A stretch of 24,809 nt of DNA from Victivallaceae bacterium. GTDB lineage: Bacteria; Verrucomicrobiota; Lentisphaeria; Victivallales; Victivallaceae. Position 1 is the first letter of the stretch. Every line of letters begins with the position of its first letter. Shown here in pieces: positions 1 to 8,072 of this stretch. The position numbers and the translations under genes were made by a program. The notes beneath the pieces are model-generated. The model saw nothing but the letters and a program-made list of their open reading frames with translations. It ran no database searches and was not told the DNA's origin. Where the stretch lies: contig JAQVVK010000005.1 in NCBI GenBank assembly GCA_028698975.1, forward strand, positions 1 to 24,809. Direction: 5' to 3'.

Positions 1-1198
1 CCTGCTCGGATCGTTTGACGTTACCTACTGCGATTACTTCGGGATATGTATTTTTTCGCACACCATCAGACTTTATGTCAATATGGAGCTGTTTCGCAAC
101 GCCTGCGGAGCCGACGCCCGCCCGCCCGAAACCGTCACCGAGTGGGTGGCCGCCTGCTCTAAGATCAATGAATACGGCAACCGCATCGGGAAACCGCTTA
201 TCCCGATCGGGGGGCGCGGTTTCGACAAAGGGACGCTTGCCATGCTTTTGAGCAATTATTTTTCGCAGCTCAACGCCGATTTGCCGGAGCGTTGTTCGCG
301 TTACGGCGGCAGAAATATTTACAACGCCGACCTCTTCGGGCAGATGCGCCGCGGCGATATCGCCCCCCGGCGGCTGTTTGCCGCCTACGCCTTGATCGCC
401 GAGCTGGGCCGTTATTTCGCACCCGGATTCTCATCGATCGACCTCGAACAGACCAAATATCTCTTTTCGTCGGGCAACGTGGCCTTCTTCATCGACGGCA
501 CCTACAACGCCTGGAGTATGGTCAACAACGCGCCGTTCGAGGTGGAAATCGTGCGGCTCCCCGCGCTGGACAGGGAGCACCGGCTGGGAAACGATTCGAT
601 CGGGCTGACCGCCGAAACCCGGGTCGACGGTTACAGCGGCAAATTCGGCATCGCCAAAGCCGGACGAAATTTTGACATAGCTCTGGATTTCCTGCAATAC
701 ATCACCTCCTACCGCGTCAACCGCATGACCATGGTGGATTACTGCAAGTGGATGTCTCCGCTCAAACAGGTCGCTTACTCCGGCATGATGGAGAAACTTC
801 AGCCGGTGACCGGGGCCGAATACCCGGCCATACCGATACCGTTTCACATGGGCGCGTATTCGACGCGCAAATCGCTTCAATGGCTGGAAAGCTGTATCGT
901 CAATCGCGAACCCGACCCGGCCGAATACATGCGCACCGCATTCACCGGCGACCGCGAAAACATGATCGACGAACTTCAGGAAAACCGCCTCAGTTGCCAG
1001 CGCACGATGTGGGATCTGGCCGCCACCGCCTCGGCCATGCGCACCGGATTGCTGGCCGCCCCCGGGCCCGGTGTAAACCGCAGACGGCTGGCCGACCGCG
1101 CCGACATCGCCGCCGAAGCCGCCATGTCGATATACCGCGCCGGCCGCGCCAACCTTGACGCGGCGGACGAGCTGGCCAAGACACCGGAGGAGCCGTAA
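1..1198 (+). CDS. Sugar ABC transporter substrate-binding protein (5' end outside window)
   Basis: This is the C-terminal ~398 residues of an extracellular solute-binding protein; the frame is open from base 2, so the start and signal peptide lie upstream. The product should bind a sugar or oligosaccharide in the periplasm and deliver it to the two permeases that follow. Seen directly: a binding-protein-type segment (GNVAFFIDGTYNAW, about bases 473-514) resembling the hinge and ligand-cleft region of family 1 binding proteins, and a helical C-terminal stretch (last ~90 residues) rich in Ala/Arg. It ends with TAA one base before the ATG of the next gene, and the shared GGAGG before that ATG indicates one operon. 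The family call rests mainly on partial motifs plus the two adjacent permeases. The substrate cannot be told from the sequence. Confidence 0.85.
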   Translation, partial: LLGSFDVTYCDYFGICIFSHTIRLYVNMELFRNACGADARPPETVTEWVAACSKINEYGNRIGKPLIPIGGRGFDKGTLAMLLSNYFSQLNADLPERCSRYGGRNIYNADLFGQMRRGDIAPRRLFAAYALIAELGRYFAPGFSSIDLEQTKYLFSSGNVAFFIDGTYNAWSMVNNAPFEVEIVRLPALDREHRLGNDSIGLTAETRVDGYSGKFGIAKAGRNFDIALDFLQYITSYRVNRMTMVDYCKWMSPLKQVAYSGMMEKLQPVTGAEYPAIPIPFHMGAYSTRKSLQWLESCIVNREPDPAEYMRTAFTGDRENMIDELQENRLSCQRTMWDLAATASAMRTGLLAAPGPGVNRRRLADRADIAAEAAMSIYRAGRANLDAADELAKTPEEP

Positions 1199-1199
1199 T

Positions 1200-2099
1200 A
1201 TGGGCAACACGGCATTACACCGGTTTCGCACGCACTGGGCGGCCTACGGACTGATACTGCTGCCGCTTGCGCTGGTGCTGCTTTTTGAATATCAGGTCAT
1301 CGCCAACGGCATTGTGCACGCTTTTTACCGCTGGGACGGCGACACCGTCGAGGAATTTGTGGGGTTGCGCAATCTGAAAATGCTGCTGCGCGACCCCGAG
1401 GTTTACCACAGTTTCTATGTGATCGGCATTTTTGTGGCGGCCAATCTGGTCAAAATGCTGCTTCCCATCGTGGCGGCGGTGGTGCTGCACCACATCGTAA
1501 GCGAACGCTTCGGGTATATCTACCGGGTGCTGTTTGTGGTGCCGATGATCATCCCGTCAATGGTGGTCATACTGGTCTGGAAATACTTTTACGAGCCAAA
1601 CAGCGGCATGCTCAACGAATTTCTGCGTCTCATCGGAGCGATCGGCCCCAGCGACACCATTCAGTGGCTGGCCGACCCCGGCTTGACCATCACGTCGCTG
1701 GTCTTTTACGGATTTCCGTGGGTGGGGGCGTTCGGCGTGCTGATCTATCTGGCCGGATTGCAAAACATCAGCCGCGACGTTTACGAGGCGGCCGAGATCG
1801 ACGGCGCCGGGCCGCTGCGGGTCTTCGTAAGCATCGAAATGCCGCTCATCACAACCCAGATACGCATAAACCTCATTCTCATGACCATCAGCGCCATTCA
1901 AAGCTGGGAAAACATTTATTTGTTTCTCGGCACGGGCGGCGGGCCGGACGGAGCGGCCACGGTACCGGGGCTGCTGATCTTCCGCGAAGCGTTTTCGCAC
2001 GGTCTTTTTGGGTACGGCTGCGCGATCGGCATGGTGGTGTTTCTTATCACACTGGCACTTACGATTTTCAACAATCAACTGGTCAGGGTGCGCAAATGA
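1200..2099 (+). CDS. Sugar ABC transporter permease, MalF/UgpA type
   Basis: This 299-residue inner-membrane permease is one half of the translocation channel for the binding protein upstream. It has about six hydrophobic segments, beginning with a first helix at roughly residues 14-34. The cytoplasmic EAA loop that contacts the ATPase is clear: EAAEIDGAG at about residues 196-204, followed by the expected F..I..P spacing. I start the gene at base 1200 because GGAGG lies 10-15 bases upstream. An in-frame ATG at 1155 would add 15 Arg-rich residues inside the previous gene and has no ribosome-binding site. The stop overlaps the next start as ATGA, so the two permeases are probably translated together and form a heterodimer. 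Confidence 0.93.
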   Translation: MGNTALHRFRTHWAAYGLILLPLALVLLFEYQVIANGIVHAFYRWDGDTVEEFVGLRNLKMLLRDPEVYHSFYVIGIFVAANLVKMLLPIVAAVVLHHIVSERFGYIYRVLFVVPMIIPSMVVILVWKYFYEPNSGMLNEFLRLIGAIGPSDTIQWLADPGLTITSLVFYGFPWVGAFGVLIYLAGLQNISRDVYEAAEIDGAGPLRVFVSIEMPLITTQIRINLILMTISAIQSWENIYLFLGTGGGPDGAATVPGLLIFREAFSHGLFGYGCAIGMVVFLITLALTIFNNQLVRVRK

Positions 2100-2920
2100 G
2101 GGGGCGGCCGATTCGTGAACTAAGCAAGCACCTGTTTGTCCTGGGTCTGCTTTTTTTCGCCTTTGTGCCGATCTATTTCATGCTGGAAATATCGCTCAAA
2201 GACAACAAGCAGTTTGCCGTCAATCCGTGGCTGCCGACGATGCCGTTTCACTGGGAAAACTACGCGCTCGCGTGGCAGCAGATCGGCGGCACCATCTTCA
2301 ACACGGCGTTCATCGCAATCGTCACTACCGCGCTCACGCTGGTGCTGGCGACGCTGGGGGCGTTCTTTTTCGCCCGGTACCGGGTGCCGGGAGCGCGCTG
2401 GTTATTCTGGCTTTTCATGGCACTGATGATGTATCCGCCGGTGGCCAATATGGTGCCAATGTTCAAGTTGATAACTTCGCTGGGACTTTACAACACCCAT
2501 TTCGCGCTGATACTGCCGGCGACGGCGGCGGCGCAGGCTTTCAACATCTATGTGCTGCGCAACTTTATTGAAGACATTCCGCAGGATCTCTTCGACGCGG
2601 TCGAGATCGACGGCGGCGGCGCGTTGAGCGAAATCCGGCATGTGGTCGTGCCGCTGTCGCTGCCGATTCTGGGGACGCTGGGCATTATCTCCATCATCGC
2701 GCAGTGGAATAACTTCGTGGCTCCGCTGCTCTATTTGCGCGACAGCAATCTTCAGACCGTTTCGGTGGCCCTCATGAACCTCGAAGGCGAATACACCCGC
2801 GACTGGGGGCAGCTTATGGCCGGGTACATGCTCGCGTCGCTGCCGCTCATAGCATTGTTCTGCTTTTGCATGAACCTGTTTGTCAAGGGTTTGAGCGCAG
2901 GCGCGGTCAAAGGAGAGTAA
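2096..2920 (+). CDS. Sugar ABC transporter permease, MalG/UgpE type
   Basis: This 274-residue permease is the second half of the transporter channel. Hydrophobic helices start at about residue 12. The EAA-loop motif DAVEIDGGG is at about residues 167-175, followed by P.S.P as in carbohydrate permeases of the MalG group. Its ATG sits inside the stop of the preceding permease (ATGA), which fixes the start and implies coupled translation. No ATP-binding subunit follows: the next gene is an FAD enzyme. The ATPase is therefore either upstream of the window or a shared MsmK-like subunit encoded elsewhere, as is known for other sugar importers of this class. Confidence 0.93.
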   Translation: MRGRPIRELSKHLFVLGLLFFAFVPIYFMLEISLKDNKQFAVNPWLPTMPFHWENYALAWQQIGGTIFNTAFIAIVTTALTLVLATLGAFFFARYRVPGARWLFWLFMALMMYPPVANMVPMFKLITSLGLYNTHFALILPATAAAQAFNIYVLRNFIEDIPQDLFDAVEIDGGGALSEIRHVVVPLSLPILGTLGIISIIAQWNNFVAPLLYLRDSNLQTVSVALMNLEGEYTRDWGQLMAGYMLASLPLIALFCFCMNLFVKGLSAGAVKGE

Positions 2921-2925
2921 AATTT

Positions 2926-4521
2926 ATGCAAGTTATTGTTTCAAACTTCAAGATAGACGCTTTTCGGGCGGGCCGGGAGCCGGATCGGGAGCTTGGGAGG
3001 TTGATCCTCGCCTCGCACGGGGTGCGGCGCGCCGCGCCTGCCGACTGCCGGATTATAAGCAAATCGGTCGATTCACGCGGCGGCCGGGTCGATCTGGTCT
3101 ATTCGGCTCTGCTTGAACTCGACGACGCGACCGCGCAGGCGGGCCGGTTTGCTCCGGCGACCGCGGAGGAGATTGCCCGCATCACTCCACCGGAATACCT
3201 GCCGCCGGATAGCGGGTTGGTCAATCCGATCGTGGTCGGCACCGGTCCCTGCGGCATCTTTGCCGCGCTCGCGCTCGCGCTCGCCGGGGCGAAGCCGGTC
3301 GTGCTTGACCGGGGGCGCGCCGTCGAACGCCGCGCCGCCGACTGCGAGGATTTCATACGCACCCGCGAACTTGATCCGGAGAGCAATCTATTGATCGGCG
3401 AGGGTGGAGCCGGCACTTTTTCCGACGGCAAACTTTACACCGGCACCCGTGACGGACGGGCCGCATTTATACTCTCCGAATTTGTCCGGGCCGGGGCTCC
3501 GGCGGAAATACGCTATCTGAAGCGTCCCCATATCGGCACGGATTTTCTCAAAAAGGCGGCGGCCGGTTTGAGGAGACGCATCATCGAGCTGGGCGGAGAG
3601 TTCCGGTTCGGCGTCGAAGTGACCGGCGTTACCGCGTCCGGCGGCCGCTGCACCGGGGTGGTGACCGCTTCCGGCGAACGCCTTGAAGCTCCCGCCGTAC
3701 TGATCGCTCCGGGGTTGGGCGGGCGCGATCTTGCCGACGCCATTGCCGCCAGCGGGGTGCAAAGCGAACTCAAACCATTTCAGATCGGCTGCCGCATCGA
3801 GCACCCGCAGGGGTTGATCGACGACCGGCAGTATCATCTGCACGGCCTTGACCGGCCGGCCGCGCTGGAGGCCGCCGAGTACCATCTGTCGGCACGGCCG
3901 GAAAACGGCGGCCGCGGGGTCAGCAGTTTTTGCATGTGTCCGGGCGGAGAGGTGGTCAACGCCACCGCCTGGCGCGGCCACTCGGTCACCAACGGCATGA
4001 GCGACCACGCCCGGGCGGGAGCGTTTGCCAACGGCTGTCTTATCGCCACGCTGCGCCCGGAGGAATACGGCACGCTTGCGGAAGTGCGCGCCATGCTCGA
4101 CAAACTCGAACGCCAGGTGTTCGAACAGGGCGGCCGGGATTATTCGTTTCCGGCGCAGGACGCCGAAGCATTTCTGGCCGGACGGCGCGGTCTGCGCGAC
4201 AAACGCACCGCGTGCCGGTGGGGGATCTCACATGGACGGGTCGATGAATTGACCCCGCCGCCGCTGCGGGAGGCTTTATCCTTTGCCCTGCGCCGTTTTG
4301 ACCGCGTTATGCCCGGATTTGTGAAGTACGGCAAAATCATCGGCCTGGAAAGCTGCGTGTCGTCGCCGCTGCGCTTTGTACGCGACGAAACCACGCTCGC
4401 AAGTTCGCTCGGCGGCCTCTGGCTGGGCGGCGAGGGAGCCGGTGCCGCCGGCGGCATCATGTCCGCCGCCGCCGACGGGTTGCGTCTGGCCGACGCAATG
4501 CTTGGCGCGTCGCCCAAGTAG
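2926..4521 (+). CDS. NAD(P)/FAD-dependent oxidoreductase, COG2509 family
   Basis: This 531-residue flavoprotein matches the usual size of the COG2509 group of uncharacterised FAD-dependent dehydrogenases. An N-terminal domain of about 95 residues precedes a dinucleotide-binding Rossmann fold with GTGPCG at residues 105-110 and the acidic end of the second strand in VLDRGR. The family signature GEGGAGTFSDGKLYT follows, and a C-terminal FAD-binding stretch (LGGLWLGGEGAGAAGGIMSAA) closes the protein. The start at 2926 is preceded by AAAGGAGAG, and only 5 bases separate it from the permease stop, so it looks like the last gene of the sugar-transport operon. Its substrate is unknown for the whole family; a role in modifying the imported sugar is possible but unproven. 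It ends 6 bases from the convergent gene at 4528. Confidence 0.88.
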   Translation: MQVIVSNFKIDAFRAGREPDRELGRLILASHGVRRAAPADCRIISKSVDSRGGRVDLVYSALLELDDATAQAGRFAPATAEEIARITPPEYLPPDSGLVNPIVVGTGPCGIFAALALALAGAKPVVLDRGRAVERRAADCEDFIRTRELDPESNLLIGEGGAGTFSDGKLYTGTRDGRAAFILSEFVRAGAPAEIRYLKRPHIGTDFLKKAAAGLRRRIIELGGEFRFGVEVTGVTASGGRCTGVVTASGERLEAPAVLIAPGLGGRDLADAIAASGVQSELKPFQIGCRIEHPQGLIDDRQYHLHGLDRPAALEAAEYHLSARPENGGRGVSSFCMCPGGEVVNATAWRGHSVTNGMSDHARAGAFANGCLIATLRPEEYGTLAEVRAMLDKLERQVFEQGGRDYSFPAQDAEAFLAGRRGLRDKRTACRWGISHGRVDELTPPPLREALSFALRRFDRVMPGFVKYGKIIGLESCVSSPLRFVRDETTLASSLGGLWLGGEGAGAAGGIMSAAADGLRLADAMLGASPK

Positions 4522-4527
4522 CGCGAA

Positions 4528-6144
4528 TTATTTCTGGAAACCGCCCATGCCGCCCATTTGCCGGAGCAGACGGGCCAGCAGTTCATAGTTGAGCGGATAG
4601 GTCACGCAGGCCACGCCGCTCAACTCCTGAAGCCGTTGAAACGCCGCCTCGCCAAAGACCCGGAGCATCACCACCACCGGGAGTTCGCGCCGCTTGGAGC
4701 GCGCCCGCAGATTGGCCAAAGCGTCGTCCGGCGCACGGTTTTCCACGCCGAGCGACACCAAAAGCACATCATATTCCCCGGCGGCCAGCTTGCGCATGAG
4801 ATCATCCTCGTCGACGGCCACCGTAACGTCGATGCCCTCCCGACCGAGCAACAGCGGCAGGATTTCGCGATCCTCCTCAATGCGGTCGCCAAGCAACGCC
4901 TTGAGGCGGGATTTCGACGGCGGAGCGACGCTTTCGGCCGTCCAGCGCGGCGCAAGCGGAGTCGGCACGATCAGACGCGACTCCTCCTCGGCGGCGCAGG
5001 AAGTAATGTCGATACGCACCTGTACGACCGCATGCGCCCCCTCGGCGGCGAACACCTTGAGTTTGCAACCCATTTTCTCCACGATCTGACGTATAAAGAC
5101 CAGCCCCATCACGTTGACGCTTATCGCATCTATCATGGCCACCGTGTCAAGGTCGTGCGGGGCGCACTCGTACATGCCGGCCAACGCTTCCCGGGCCGGC
5201 ACGGTGGCGGTGTCGCGGATGTCGAATACCACCTCACCTTTCTCGGAGAAACAGCCAAATGTCACCGTTTCGCCCGCGCCGGATGCGCGGCCGACCGAGC
5301 GGATCAGCAGCGTCAAGAGTTGAAACAGCAGCCGCCGGTCAAACACCAGCGCGACGGGCGCGCTCGACGAAAACCGGTTGATAAGCGTAAGCTCCCTCGC
5401 CTTCATGGAAATGGAGTTCATCTCGATCAATTCGCGCATAAACATCGCCGTGTCAAAGGTCTCCATTTCCGGCGCACTCCAGCGTTCGCGGCCAAGCGAA
5501 CACAGATCGATCACCCGCTCGATCTGGCGCGCCAGCGCGGCCGCGCACCGCAGTTGACGGCCGACGACCGGCATCAGACTCTCCGGGTCATGATTGTCTT
5601 CCAGCGCATTGAGCGCAATCAACCCATAACCCTTGACCGCGTTGAGCGCGATACGCATTTCCGGCAGCAGCCGCTCAATGATGCGAAGCTGCAAACCGTC
5701 GTAATGCTCAATTTCGCGTCTGATCTCGGCCTCCCTGGTCAGGCTGAGTTTCAGCTTGTTGTTCAAACTCAATTCGCGGTCGCGCACCAGATTCAGCGAG
5801 GCGTAAAGCTCCGCCGTCTCCCCGTCGCGGGTGGCGGGCAGCGGAGCGGGGTCTTCGCCACCCGCCAAGCGGCCGGCAAAGGCGGCGGCTCGCTCCATCG
5901 GCAGCACAGTGCGCCGTTTGAGATAGCCCATAAACGTCAAAGCGATGATACAGACCACCAGCAATGCCGCGGTCGAAATCAACGGCAGGGCGTCTTCCAG
6001 CGAGGGGCGTTCGTGATCGTGAAGGACGGCCGACGCCAGACGCCCCATTTCCTCGCTGCCGACCAGAATGGTGAGGGATACCGCTCCGCACGCGATTATC
6101 GCAAGCAGGGCGCATGACAGATTGGTCTTGGTTGCAATGGTCAT
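4528..6144 (-). CDS. Membrane hybrid histidine kinase/receiver protein with degenerate catalytic sites
   Basis: This 538-residue protein has two membrane helices (about 9-28 and 53-72) around a periplasmic loop of only ~25 residues. A HAMP-like/coiled linker, a histidine-kinase-like core and a C-terminal receiver-like domain (about 412-530) follow. The dimerisation helix reads LLPEMRIALNAVKGYG (159-174), where the normal phospho-acceptor His before E is Pro161. In the ATPase-like domain the N-box Asn is Arg282, and the DxGxG motif reads D311-T-A-T-V. In the receiver the acceptor Asp is Ser464 (YDVLLVSLG) and the conserved Lys is Tyr517. I infer no phosphotransfer activity and a scaffold or sensing role. 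It follows the Ser/Thr kinase gene by 2 bases, with its own GGAGGA site, so it is co-expressed with it. Confidence 0.8.
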   Translation of the reverse strand: MTIATKTNLSCALLAIIACGAVSLTILVGSEEMGRLASAVLHDHERPSLEDALPLISTAALLVVCIIALTFMGYLKRRTVLPMERAAAFAGRLAGGEDPAPLPATRDGETAELYASLNLVRDRELSLNNKLKLSLTREAEIRREIEHYDGLQLRIIERLLPEMRIALNAVKGYGLIALNALEDNHDPESLMPVVGRQLRCAAALARQIERVIDLCSLGRERWSAPEMETFDTAMFMRELIEMNSISMKARELTLINRFSSSAPVALVFDRRLLFQLLTLLIRSVGRASGAGETVTFGCFSEKGEVVFDIRDTATVPAREALAGMYECAPHDLDTVAMIDAISVNVMGLVFIRQIVEKMGCKLKVFAAEGAHAVVQVRIDITSCAAEEESRLIVPTPLAPRWTAESVAPPSKSRLKALLGDRIEEDREILPLLLGREGIDVTVAVDEDDLMRKLAAGEYDVLLVSLGVENRAPDDALANLRARSKRRELPVVVMLRVFGEAAFQRLQELSGVACVTYPLNYELLARLLRQMGGMGGFQK

Positions 6145-6146
6145 GA

Positions 6147-7148
6147 TTATTTTTTCCTCCGGGAGCGGCCGCCCAGCAGCCAGCCGGTCAGCCGCGACGC
6201 ATTTTCCGCGCCGTCCTGATATTCCTGCTCCGCCGAGGCGTTGAGTTCATTGATTATTTCCAGATAGTCGGGTCGTGAACCCGGCATATATTCGAGCATG
6301 GCGTCGACCAGCTTCGATAATTCGGGGCGCAGCTCCGGCCGCAGGGAAACAAGATGCGGATATATCTTCATCTCGCGTCTTTCCAGCAACTCCTCCGGCT
6401 CGCCCTCCAAACCAAACGGCAGTTGACCGGAAAGAAGTTCGTAAATGGTCACGCCAAGGCTGAAGATGTCGCCGTGAAAATCCTCGCCGCCATAGAGCAG
6501 ACGCTCCGGGCTGACATAGCCCGGACTCCCCCAGCCCGCGCAAAGCGTATGATCGTCGCCATCTTCGCGGAGGTCGGCCAGATCAAAATCGCCCAGCTTC
6601 GCAACGTCGGCCGCGTCGATGAAGATGTTGCCCGGCTTCACGTCATGATGCACGATTTTGAATGAATGCGCGCACATCAATCCGCCCGCCACATTGGCCA
6701 GATAGCGGCAGCAGGCGGCCGGTTCCAGCCGTTTCTCGGCCAGCAGACGGGCTTCCAGACTGCCGCGCTCCATAAACTCCATGACGATGAACGGGTGGCG
6801 GTCGCACACGCCGCAGTTGTAAATTGGTATGATGCCGGGGTGATTGAGTTTGCCGACCAGACGGGCTTCGGTCATGAAACGATGCCCGGCCGCGTCGTCG
6901 TCAAATTCTTCCTTAAGCACCTTGACGGCCACCCGGCGGGCCAACTCCGGCTCGATGGCGCGGTAAACCACCGACATGCCGCCCTCACCGCAGACCTTTT
7001 CGAGCAGATAGCGGTCAAATTTCATCGGCACCCGGAGCATCATGCCGCATTCCGGGCAGGCGAATTTGCTGAATGGCTCCAAGTCGGAGACATCGAGTTT
7101 GGCGTGACATCCGCCGCAGAACACCTTGACCGGTCGGTTCTTTATCAT
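6147..7148 (-). CDS. Zinc-ribbon Ser/Thr protein kinase (Hanks type)
   Basis: This 333-residue cytoplasmic kinase has no membrane helix. The N-terminus carries a CxxC...CxxC zinc ribbon (Cys11, 14, 31, 34). The kinase domain begins near residue 45: glycine loop GEGGMSVVY (54-62), ATP-anchoring Lys76 in VAVKVLK, helix-C Glu94, catalytic loop HHDVKPGN (167-174, Asp169), activation segment GDFDLAD (Asp187) and SPE (213-215), then DIFSLG (227-232). Two departures stand out: HRD has become HHD (a non-RD kinase) and DFG has become DFD. The catalytic Lys and both Asp residues remain, so activity is plausible. Its start overlaps the stop of the upstream metallo-hydrolase (4 bases), and the degenerate histidine kinase follows after 2 bases. 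The partner is probably one of these. Confidence 0.92.
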   Translation of the reverse strand: MIKNRPVKVFCGGCHAKLDVSDLEPFSKFACPECGMMLRVPMKFDRYLLEKVCGEGGMSVVYRAIEPELARRVAVKVLKEEFDDDAAGHRFMTEARLVGKLNHPGIIPIYNCGVCDRHPFIVMEFMERGSLEARLLAEKRLEPAACCRYLANVAGGLMCAHSFKIVHHDVKPGNIFIDAADVAKLGDFDLADLREDGDDHTLCAGWGSPGYVSPERLLYGGEDFHGDIFSLGVTIYELLSGQLPFGLEGEPEELLERREMKIYPHLVSLRPELRPELSKLVDAMLEYMPGSRPDYLEIINELNASAEQEYQDGAENASRLTGWLLGGRSRRKK

Positions 7149-7921
7149 ATTTCAAATGGCCCCAATGTTGTGTCCTGCGGTATCACGCCCATCGTGACGT
7201 CGTCGCGGGCGATCTCGTGAAGCCGGGTGCTGTAAAGCGACCTGACCAGCTCCGGAGAATTGCATTCGCTGCTCAAGTGAGCCAGCAAAAGCAGCCGGGT
7301 GCGTTCGCCGAGCAGCCGGTCGAGCAGCCCCAGCGCGGTGAGGTTGTCGAGGTGGCCGTGCCGCCCCAATATCCGCCGTTTCAAGTAGAGTTGACGATCC
7401 GAATTTCGCAGCATGGTTTCGTCGTAGTTGCTTTCGATCACCAGTGCGTCGCATCCGCTCAAGTGGCTGAGGGCCACCATGTTGATGTCGCCAAGGTCGG
7501 TCGCCACCCCGACCCGTGCGCCGCCCGCCGAAACCACAAAACCGACCGGGTTGATCGCATCGTGCTGTACGGCAAACGGTTCGACTTCGAAGTCGCCGAG
7601 CGTGAAGCCGCACCCCGGCTCAAACGAGCGCACATGGCCCGGCAGTTTGCCGCTGTCGCGCAGATACCCGATGGTCTGGCCGGAGGCGCACAGCGGGATG
7701 CCGAGCGTATCGCAAAAGACGCGACATCCTTTGAGGTGGTCTTCGTGTTCGTGGGTAAGCAGCACGCCGAGCACCCGGGAAGCGGGCACCTCGACCTTTT
7801 GAAGTCTGGCCAGCTCCTCCTTGCGAGAGAAACCGACGTCAATAACGAGAGCTTCGTCGCCTGATTCGATGACCAGCGAATTGCCCCGGCTTCCGGAACC
7901 GAGCGCACCGATTTTAAGCAT
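7145..7921 (-). CDS. WalJ/YycJ-like metallo-beta-lactamase-fold hydrolase
   Basis: This 258-residue cytoplasmic protein has the metallo-beta-lactamase fold. Visible metal ligands are HEHEDH (57-62), His120, Asp142 in VATDLGD, and His215 in the AHLSSECN motif typical of the YycJ group; the N-terminus IGALGSGSRGNS is also characteristic. YycJ/WalJ proteins are linked to the WalKR cell-wall regulatory system in Firmicutes and related proteins are proposed to act on nucleic acids; the activity here is unknown. I start it at 7921, where AGGGAG lies just upstream. A further 37 in-frame residues (to 8032) are AT-rich intergenic sequence without a Shine-Dalgarno site. It is the first gene of a three-gene operon with the kinase and the degenerate histidine kinase. 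Confidence 0.88.
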   Translation of the reverse strand: MLKIGALGSGSRGNSLVIESGDEALVIDVGFSRKEELARLQKVEVPASRVLGVLLTHEHEDHLKGCRVFCDTLGIPLCASGQTIGYLRDSGKLPGHVRSFEPGCGFTLGDFEVEPFAVQHDAINPVGFVVSAGGARVGVATDLGDINMVALSHLSGCDALVIESNYDETMLRNSDRQLYLKRRILGRHGHLDNLTALGLLDRLLGERTRLLLLAHLSSECNSPELVRSLYSTRLHEIARDDVTMGVIPQDTTLGPFEI

Positions 7922-8004
7922 ATACTCCCTCTTTCCCGGCGGTATTGCAAAAAAAGACGAAAAATAAACGTATCCGACTGGAAAAATACCGTTTTGAAAT
8001 TTAA

Positions 8005-8032
8005 ATTCTATTGAGTGAAAAAGCAAATGCAA
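8005..8032 (-). promoter_or_regulatory. Possible sigma-70-type promoter for the walJ-like/kinase operon
   Basis: On the minus strand, TTGCAT (8027-8032) and TAGAAT (8005-8010) are separated by 16 bases, about 85 bases upstream of the start at 7921. The -10 matches 5 of 6 consensus positions and the -35 only about half. The AT-rich setting produces such matches easily, so this is tentative. Confidence 0.35.
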
Positions 8033-8072
8033 AATCGTTTATAAAACGTTTTTTTAAGGGATACAGCGGTCG

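Noticed and set aside
4558..6117. 519-residue plus-strand open frame opposite the degenerate histidine kinase gene
   Set aside because: Composition is rich in His, Arg and Gln without domains, it has no ribosome-binding site, and the opposite strand encodes a recognisable multi-domain protein.
7922..8032. 37-residue N-terminal extension of the walJ-like protein
   Set aside because: It lies in AT-rich intergenic sequence, the internal Met at 7921 has AGGGAG upstream, and the family begins at that Met.
8033..8062. Palindrome cgttt-ata-aaacg followed by T7 upstream of rpoN as a terminator
   Set aside because: The stem has only 5 AT-rich base pairs and there is no upstream plus-strand gene to terminate.
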